Positions 56,896 to 64,000 of a DNA stretch of 64,000 nucleotides are shown piece by piece; the first letter of the stretch is position 1, and each line of letters opens with the position of its first letter. Made by a program: the position numbers and the translations under genes. The DNA comes from Brassica napus (taxonomy: Eukaryota; Streptophyta; Magnoliopsida; Brassicales; Brassicaceae): NCBI RefSeq assembly GCF_020379485.1, contig NC_063438.1:930001-994000 (forward strand), in the 5' to 3' direction. The notes beneath the pieces are model-generated. The model searched no databases and had not been told where the DNA came from. It saw only the letters and a list, made by a program, of their open reading frames with translations.

Positions 56896-57948
56896 TATAA
56901 TTAAAAGTGAAAATTATTACCTCAATATAATGATATATTAAATTATTTAATTATTTATTTTATACTTAAAATTAAATCTGCTTATTAAATATTTTAAATA
57001 AATTTGAAACAGCCTTTTTATCATAAATCCCAACAAATAATAAATCTCATAAAATTTATATTTCTCATATTTCCAAATTTGCTTTTTAACTAAATATAAA
57101 TTCATTAACAAACGTCTTCATCATCTACATCTACTATGTGTGATAAAACTATTGTAAGGATTATATTTTATAAGTTAGTCAGTTAAAATTATAATCAATT
57201 ATTTAGATCTATAACAACATGTATATGTACAAATAATAATGATAGTTTCATACTATCTTTCTTTTGTTCGAAGTTTCATATTATCTATTTTTCTTAAAAT
57301 ATAATTAGCTATAATAAATACATAATTTCTTTTATATCGTGTATATCATTAGTTTTAAGAAAAATATATAACAAATTTTAATTCATTAAACAAATTTTAA
57401 TTCACTCTACTAAATCCACTTTACTAAACTATATTTTAAAAATGTATCGTAAAATAAATTGTTAATATTTTTTAAAGAAAATTCTGAATGTCAATCCCAG
57501 TTTTAGTTAAAATAAATAAAATATTAATGTAAATTTGTACTATTAGTTTATTTATATAATTTTACACAAAACTATGATTTCAACATAAAGGACAATTATT
57601 TTTATAACATATACAAAATTCATTCACAACTTAATCCTTCTGAATCTAAATATTACAAATCACAAATAACACACCAAATACGAAATCAATTTTTTTTATA
57701 AAAGGTAACAATATAAAGACCATTTGAAGCCCACACAACATAATATTGTCATAACTATTGCAAATAAGCAAAATATATGTTATCACATATAATCTTTTCT
57801 CACATAAAATTTTCTAAAAGACAAAAGTCATTATCATATACATCTCTTTCAAATGTAAACTAAAAACAGCCTCCACAAAATCATACAAAAAATAATAATA
57901 TAAATTATAAATAAAGTGTATCCCGTCCGTAGGGCGGGTCGATCCTAG

Positions 57949-58443
57949 TATTGTTATATGATATCCTAAAAAGCATACGTATCAGGAAACGATAACGTTA
58001 CTTAGGAGAGTTATAATTATCAAAAGTTACTTTAAGGTTTACATGCAAAGCCTAAAGGTATTCAGATTATAAATCTGCTTAGTGCTAATCAGCTCATTAA
58101 CGACAATATGCTTTTAGACATCAACATTACTAGGTCCTACCAATGATGTCATAATCACGGATAGCTGCTAACCACACCACTATAGTTTTATCTGCACTTA
58201 CTCTATTGCGTAAATGATTATTGTTCTTGAAAAAGACATGTCTAGATCAGATTCATTCAACAATCACATCTCTGATTGCACAAAATGCAAAGTAAAACCA
58301 CTATGATTAATACATATTTCTTCTACATAAAGATAAAAAAAGTTTTTTTTTGTTCCTTACACTGAATTTAATAACAAAAGTAAAACTTATCTATCAACAA
58401 TAAAAATAACAAACAACTTTTCTTTTCTTAATTTCACAACATT
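57949..58443. other. JAR1 downstream region
   Basis: No coding sequence seen; it includes the presumed 3' untranslated region of JAR1 (minus strand). Confidence 0.55.
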
Positions 58444-60809
58444 TCACTCAAAAGCTGTACTGAAGAATCTACTCACCACATTCTCACACAGAATCTGCAG
58501 AACCTTAGCATTACTTGGCTTCACACATCTTGGCATCTTAAACTGTCCAGCAGATGAACCAAGGCCAAGAAAATGCTCCTGAATCTTCTTGAAAGTTCCT
58601 TTCTCGAGAACTCTCAGCTCCAAAGCTCCAATAGTCTTGCATTTTCTTGAACTCATGTAACCCGCATCGATGAACCCTTTGTCTAAACAGTTGCAGCAGT
58701 CTTGAAGAACATCTTCGTTTGTCTCACCTGAGATCTCCCAGAATATAACGTAATGTCCTGGCTCTGTAGAGAGATCTACATGGCTCGAGAAGTCTATGAC
58801 TTCGATCTTTTCTTCTGAGAGTCTCTTTGCTGCTGATTCCACTGAAAGCTGAAGGTCTCTTTCAGTGTTCTTGTCGATGTTGATGGAGAGGATTAGGTTT
58901 CTCCTGCACACGAACTTGAGTTGTGGAGTCTTGTTGTAGAAACTCATGATCTTTACTACATCTCCAAGACGGTATCGATACAATCCTGCGCAATGTGGAA
59001 CATATTTCACTTCAAATATATTATAGAAAAAATCTCTGAAAGTTAACACTCCCTAACACTTTAAATCATACATTTTTCCGACTAACATTTTTAACCATTA
59101 AAGTAATATTTGTATCACAAAAAAACTTCCGATCTGACATACTCATCAAGTAAAAAAAAAACTGATGATGTGTCAAGTTTTTTTAATTAAAAAAAATAAT
59201 AATTACTTAACAATGAGTTAAGCAGTACGTAAACTCTTTGTACCTGCATAGTTTGTTAAGACAACCTCGTACTCTTGTCCGACCTTAACCTCAGTTAAAC
59301 CAACCGGTTCCTGCTCTCCTTCCCCTGTTTCAGACACAGGTAAAAACTCAAAGTAACCAAGATTAGGAATCACAGCGAACGTAGCTTCCTCAGGAGACAA
59401 TCTCGGCGTAACGTTAGCAGCAATCCACCCCTCCGAGCTACCGTAATCATGACTCACAAGAGGCAGATCACCAGCGTAATGCCTCAGCTTCTTCACATAA
59501 GGCTCCATGGAGCCAGTCATGATCCCATAAACATACTTCGCGTTCGGGAACAGCGCAGGGATCAACCCGTACCAGTTGCTCAAACTCAAACACTTGTCGC
59601 GTATCGTCTCCGCTAGCTCAGGGTTAGGTGCCGTGATGAGCTTCGACATTGCGGCGCGGACCGAAGGGACGGTGATACGACTACTCAAGACACCGTGTTT
59701 AATATCGGTAACGATCTCTTCCCAAACATGTTCAAAGGTCCTAAACGCGTGGACTAGACCGTGAGCGAAGGGGGCGAAGACGTACTGGACCTGGTCTCTG
59801 AAGAGGATCCCGGACAAGAGATGGCAGTACAGTGCTTGGTGAACATCAGGACTGAAGATAACTTCGTCGGGACTACAACAAAGAGACATTATCGATCTCA
59901 TCCCGGCTTTGAAGTTGGGGTTACGGTACACGTTAGTGGTTGCGGTTCCAATAGGTACACCTCCTGTTGATATGTATTGCTTGCTGCTGAAGATAAACTG
60001 CAACGCTCTCCCATTGTCATCAATAGGGAACTCTCTGTACAAAATATAAACAACAATTAGTAGTTTTTTTTTTAATAATTAGTAGTTGCAATTCAAGAAA
60101 TAATAGCTAACCACTTTATTGAAGATTATTGTTTAGGCAGGCGCCTAACCGATATTAATGGATATTTTGGACGTAGACAGATTTTTTTTTTTTTAAATGT
60201 TTTGTTCAGACAGGCGTATACCGGTTTTTAGGACAGTTAGTAGTTCTTCATGTAAATGGATGGATACATAAAAAAAAGGTGTGAGAATGTGGGGAACATG
60301 ACCACTAGCTATACCTGTTCCTGAAGGCAAAAGCAGTACGAAACAGCTGTAGTGTGTTCTCCATCAGCTCATCAGTGAAAGGAACAAACTTTGGACGGCC
60401 TTGACTAGTTCCAGAGCTGTTCATTACCAAACAGAGAGACTTTTGAGTAACATAATCATCAAAAGAGATCATTTTTAGAAATGGGTTTTTGTAAGAACGA
60501 AAACCTTAAGGAGATAGCTGGAACGGGATGGCCAGTGAGGATAGGTGACGTGTCGCCATCGACCATTCTCTTGATGTAAGGCTCCAACTCAGAATCAGTG
60601 ACTAACGGAACCAATGCTTTGAAATCTTCTTCTGGGTCTGTCGTGGTGTCTCCGTTGATCCCGAAGTTTCGCAAGTAAATGGCGGATTTGTTCTTGTGGA
60701 GAATCTCTTTCAAGGTTTGTTTCTGGACTTGGTCAGCGTTTCTCGTCATTTCATCGAAGTCGTCGATGACTCTGTTCATGTTGAAAGTCTCAGCCTTTTT
60801 CTCCAACAT
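58444..60809 (-). CDS. JAR1: Jasmonoyl-amino acid synthetase JAR1 (GH3.11)
   Basis: Acyl-adenylate-forming GH3 enzyme of the cytosol that conjugates jasmonate to isoleucine, giving the ligand of the COI1-JAZ receptor. Four coding exons in phase: 60809-60505, 60416-60315, 60034-59244, 58985-58444, 579 residues (Arabidopsis 575). The start is MLEKKAETFNMNRVIDDFDE, preceded by a 5' untranslated intron whose acceptor is one base before the ATG. The ATP/AMP motifs are present: SSGTSQGRPKFVPF (motif 1, across the first splice), YGSSEGWIAANV (motif 2) and YRYRLGDVV (motif 3). The C-terminal lid includes GSSAGQFKMPRCVKPSNAKV. No defects. An (AG)n tract and purine-rich sequence upstream mark a CT-rich leader. 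Position matches At2g46370. Confidence 0.95.
60055..60087 (-). repeat. Micro-insertion in JAR1 intron 2
   Basis: AATTAGTAGTT at 60055-60065 and 60077-60087 flank a short T run plus AAT. It lies between exons 2 and 3 of JAR1, 20-50 bases from the acceptor at 60035-60036. Confidence 0.45.
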
Positions 60810-61376
60810 CCTAAAAAAAAAGTGAGGAAATAAAATGATCAGAGACAATCTATAGCAGATTCTAAAATTTAGCAAAGGGAGGTTAGGTTCTGACAGAGTT
60901 GCAGATAGCTAAGAGAAGAAACAGAGTAATTAAGGAAGGAACAAACTTTAAAGCTGTTTATGTATCTGATAATACATAAAGGGAAAGTTTTTAAAGAAAA
61001 GGGATAAATTAAAAGAACTTTTTAGCAGATTTTCTTTTTTAAAAAAAGTGGAGAAACGGTTCTCTGGAACCTAAACGATATGATACTCTTTGTGATAAAA
61101 ATCAAAAAACAGAATGAACACAGGACTCTGATGATGATCTTGAGAAAGATCAATACTTTAAGGACGAGGAATCAATAATCGAGGAACCCAGTAGTTTTCT
61201 AGAGTTTACAATCAGAACCCATGTCGGAATCTATTAGATTGGTAAAAGAGAATAGAACTTTGGAATCTATCTGAATAAAAGTAGAGAGAGAAAGAGAGCA
61301 AAAAGTCAACGAGTTGGAGCCGGAGAAACTGTTATTTTCCCCCGATGAGAAGAAACGAATTACATGAAGGAGTGAT

Positions 61377-61385
<9 letters not shown>

Positions 61386-61409
<24 letters not shown>
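61386..61409. repeat. (AG)n microsatellite in JAR1 leader
   Basis: Twelve tandem AG units; on the JAR1 sense strand it is a (CT)n tract in the probable 5' untranslated exon or core promoter. Such tracts are frequent near plant transcription starts. Confidence 0.85.
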
Positions 61410-61714
61410 CTACCTGCCTGTTGTGAGCTCTGTAGCTTGGTGGAGTACAGAGAGAGAGAAAGAAAGATTTAGGAGAGAGAGAGAAGAGTGATTGTAGAAA
61501 AGTCAGAGAATCTGTGGAATTTATAGAGTGGAAAAGAAGAAGAAGTTTGATATTTGAAGTCGATGATGAATCAGTGAAAGACGTTACTTACGTTTTTTTT
61601 TTCTTTTCTGAGTGTTGCCAACACTTTGCCGACGGTATTTAATTTTTTTTTATTTTCTTCCTTCCGACCAAAATTTTGTTTTATTTCGGTCCAATCCCAT
61701 TAAAGTACATTCAT

Positions 61715-61762
61715 ATGTAACGCCAACTTCGTTGCTCAAAAAAAAAAAATGTAACGCCAACT
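61715..61762 (+). repeat. Micro-insertion with 14-bp target repeat
   Basis: ATGTAACGCCAACT at 61715-61728 and 61749-61762 flank TCGTTGCTC plus poly(A). A clear, perfect example of the micro-insertion class. Confidence 0.65.
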
Positions 61763-62254
61763 TTTTCTTTTTAACCGGGCTGGTTCTCTGGGACCTATTC
61801 TTCTTTAGTTTATTTACTACTACTATAATATAACTTCCTTGGGGACTCCGACTTTCATGTTACAAGACACCAAAAAATATTCGCATTTTGGTCAACATAT
61901 TACATCGAGTGTTTAAATATCTCGACAGAACCATACGTTTTTCTGTTTTCTTCTGTGCTTCAAAGCACAATATTATATGGTTTCCACGGATATAAATTAA
62001 ACTTCCCTTTGTTTACAAATTAATTAAAAACAAAGCTGAAAAACAAGTTTAGTTTGGTTTACTCAATAGTATAACATAGGTATCCAATTTTAAGTATATT
62101 AAAACTAGAAAATCGCATTTTTGCATTATCAGTTTTTCCATACTTTTTCTTACTAAACTTTTCAACAACAATTCTTTCATACTTTCTACGAAGAAATCAT
62201 GCTTTGACTAATATCTGTAAAAAAAAAAATCATCTCGAAGACGTTTAAACATAT

Positions 62255-62607
62255 AAGCAAACAAAAAAAAAAATCCTTCGTGGATGGTTCAGCCAGAATC
62301 TCCTTCATCCAATAGAGGCTCTTTTCTCATTGCTAAGAGTATGCTCAATCTGAGGGACAGGAACTCATATGTGGCAGCAGGGTTTCCTTTATGGCTATCT
62401 TCTCTTTTCAACTCGAGATATCTTATGCCTCCGATGGGATGATTTAGATTGCATATAATTTTAGATATTAGCTGTTTTGTTGTAAATGGGGTCATTCTTT
62501 GTATGGGTTAGCCATCTTCGGGGTAGTTCCTTTACGTCCTGTAATCTTTGCTCACTGAGCTTTTATCTAATACAAATCAGATGTTCAAAAAAAAAGAAGC
62601 AAACAAA
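62255..62607 (+). mobile_element. 5'-truncated LINE with RNase H-type tail
   Basis: AAGCAAACAAA at 62255-62265 and 62597-62607 bounds a ~331-bp insert that ends in poly(A). From 62284 the plus strand encodes PESPSSNRGSFLIAKSML and SYVAAGFPLWLSSLF, followed by a stop at about 62441. This resembles the C-terminus of LINE ORF2 proteins that carry an RNase H domain, a different lineage from the LINE at 35.6-40.2 kb. About 150 bases of 3' untranslated region follow. Confidence 0.7.
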
Positions 62608-62625
62608 TATAAACATTGGTTATAT

Positions 62626-62765
62626 TATGCATGACAAATCAACAATAAATGTTTAGAGCTAAAATCAGAAGTTGATACATTGGAGTATTATACATGCATG
62701 GCAAATCAACAATAAAATGTTTATACATGCATGACAAATCAACAATAAATGTTGATACATTGGTT
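62626..62765. repeat. Short interspersed direct repeats
   Basis: The phrase ATGCATG-CAAATCAACAATAAA-TG occurs three times (near 62628, 62695 and 62725), mixed with two copies of GTTGATACATTGG. An irregular tandem array of roughly 35-70 bp period. Confidence 0.7.
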
Positions 62766-63772
62766 ATACTATACATGCGTGATGACACAGCTGGTGTATT
62801 TCTGAACAAAAATATTTTTATGCTTTAATTACATTTTGGTTCTGGTTCCACAACAAAAGAAATCATACTAGTTGGAAAATACGTATGAACATGATTAGGT
62901 GGAAATTAAAATAACAGATGTCAATGAAGTTACGAGGTAAAATGATTCCACACGTCAGAAAAATATAAGTTACAACGACATCTAATTATATTAAAATCTT
63001 GAATAGAAATCGAATATTTTGGTGCACTTTTAATTTGATTAGTTTGGAGGGATTATAATAATTATAGACCAGAAGAAAATGTCCCTCTGGAACGCATTTA
63101 GTAAGACTAAAGTGCGCTCCCTTAACTTATTACATGTTGCAAGTGCCGTCCAGTTATTTCGCCTCGTCTCCTATTAATTTTTGTGGGTCTCATTCTTTAC
63201 GTTTTCCTTAGTTTCGCCTCAAATATTTTTGTTGAAATTACGGATGTAACCGGTGACCAAGGTTGAAAGAAAATAATGCATTTTTTATCATTTATAAAAA
63301 ATAGTTTTTCTTTTTCATCAATTCTCATTCTTTTCGTTCTGTAGAAATATAGAATAAATTTATTTTTCATTAAAATTGATGAAAACTAATTTTATTATTA
63401 TTATTTTATTCATTTTTAATGTTTTTATAATAGTCATCACTCAGACTCTACGAAAAATGCCTTGTTTTACGTGGACCTAAATACGCTTTTCCTAAAATAA
63501 CAAAAATTAGCAAGATCCAATAACAGACCACAAATATTACCAGAGACCCACTGACGCATTAAAATATTTAAGTTTTCTTTTTCTTACTGCTGCTTACATT
63601 ATTGGCTTAAAGATATTGTATTTGTTTAAGGTGCGAGTCTTATGACTATCATTCACCTTCATTAAGTTCGATTATAACATTGTAACTTTTTATATATTAT
63701 GTTTACAGTATTTCAGAATTTTGAGTTGTTCGAATAAGTAAGCGCACTCGATACTCGCTTTTAATACATTAG

Positions 63773-63892
63773 ATACAAAGTGATTATGATAAGACGAATG
63801 AGTAAAGGACACACATTTCTTCAATAAAGAGGCTAACATACAAAGTGATCATGATAAGATGAATGAGTAAACGACACACAGTTCTTCAATAA
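63773..63892. repeat. Tandem duplication, 65-bp period
   Basis: ATACAAAGTGATTATGATAA (63773) and the near-identical ATACAAAGTGATCATGATAA (63838) begin two ~55-bp copies that both end in CTTCAATAA (63827 and 63892). Confidence 0.85.
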
Positions 63893-64000
63893 GCATTGAT
63901 ATATATTCTAATAACCATACATATTGATGTCTCTATTCATTTGTCATTAGCTAATCGAATATTTTTGACCATAGTGGTCCCAGGAGGCATGGATTATATT

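Larger units (their letters stand above)
50075..57948 (+). mobile_element. Outer Helitron (putative, interrupted)
   Basis: At 50075 the sequence A|TCTTTATATATAAAAGACAG has the form of a Brassicaceae Helitron 5' end (TC, then a TATATA-TAAAAG-CAG start). A matching 3' end is proposed at 57945-57948: a 7-bp hairpin CCCGTCC-gta-GGGCGGG (57922-57938), six bases, then CTAG followed by T. The second Helitron (52957-56895) would then be nested inside it. The pairing of these two ends is inference; each end could belong to a different element. Confidence 0.4.
61410..64000. other. Gene-free region with repeats, right end
   Basis: Promoter of JAR1 on the left; further right a truncated LINE, short tandem repeats and AT-rich spacer. 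No gene-like frame reaches the right edge. Confidence 0.5.

Overview
The window looks like nuclear DNA of a Brassica-type crucifer. The intergenic DNA is AT-rich, the genes have short GT-AG introns, the mobile elements are typical of Brassicaceae, and the gene order matches, from memory, the distal long arm of Arabidopsis thaliana chromosome 2 (about At2g46520 down to At2g46370). Orthology calls rest on remembered protein sequence and gene order; no search was run.

Layout, left to right. 1-2.6 kb: no gene. 2.6-5.5 kb (-): the importin-alpha exporter CAS/XPO2. 5.5-9.9 kb: gene-free, with a tRNA-like relic, a foldback element, a tiny LINE copy and a MITE. 9.9-11.4 kb (+): bHLH17/JAM1. 12.1-12.5 kb (+): SDH4. 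13.7-14.1 kb (-): a small unknown protein, head-to-head with GAUT2 (14.7-17.5 kb, +). 18.0-18.2 kb: an inverted relic of an OXA1-type gene beside OXA1L (18.7-20.5 kb, +). 20.9-23.8 kb (-): a channel matching CNGC3. 25.3-27.3 kb (-): an A_thal_3526/plant protein 1589 gene. 32.6-33.3 kb (+): the single-repeat MYB CAPRICE. 35.6-40.2 kb: a LINE with an intact 1,212-residue ORF2. 41.5-42.6 kb (+): WRKY46. 42.8-43.4 kb: a MITE with a SINE inserted across its end. 43.7-44.0 kb (+): the 46-residue SDH8. 44.2-46.5 kb (-): an EDR4-like DUF3133 protein. 48.1-48.5 kb (-): a small conserved unknown. 50.1-57.9 kb: Helitron territory with two decayed RPA1-like genes. 58.4-60.8 kb (-): JAR1/GH3.11. 61-64 kb: gene-free, with a truncated LINE and short tandem repeats.

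The genes are independent eukaryotic units, not operons, but functional links exist. SDH4 and SDH8 are both complex II subunits, and both have TGGGCY/site II motifs just upstream. JAR1 makes the active hormone jasmonoyl-isoleucine, and JAM1 represses jasmonate responses. 

The most unusual signal is a series of about twelve very small insertions, 8-56 bp. Each ends in poly(A), or starts with poly(T) on the other strand, and each is flanked by an 11-18 bp direct repeat. They look like extremely 5'-truncated LINE insertions. I found no wholly new multi-gene system; the notable points are transposon micro-scars, nested Helitrons, a hidden OXA1 relic, and splice or start-codon details.
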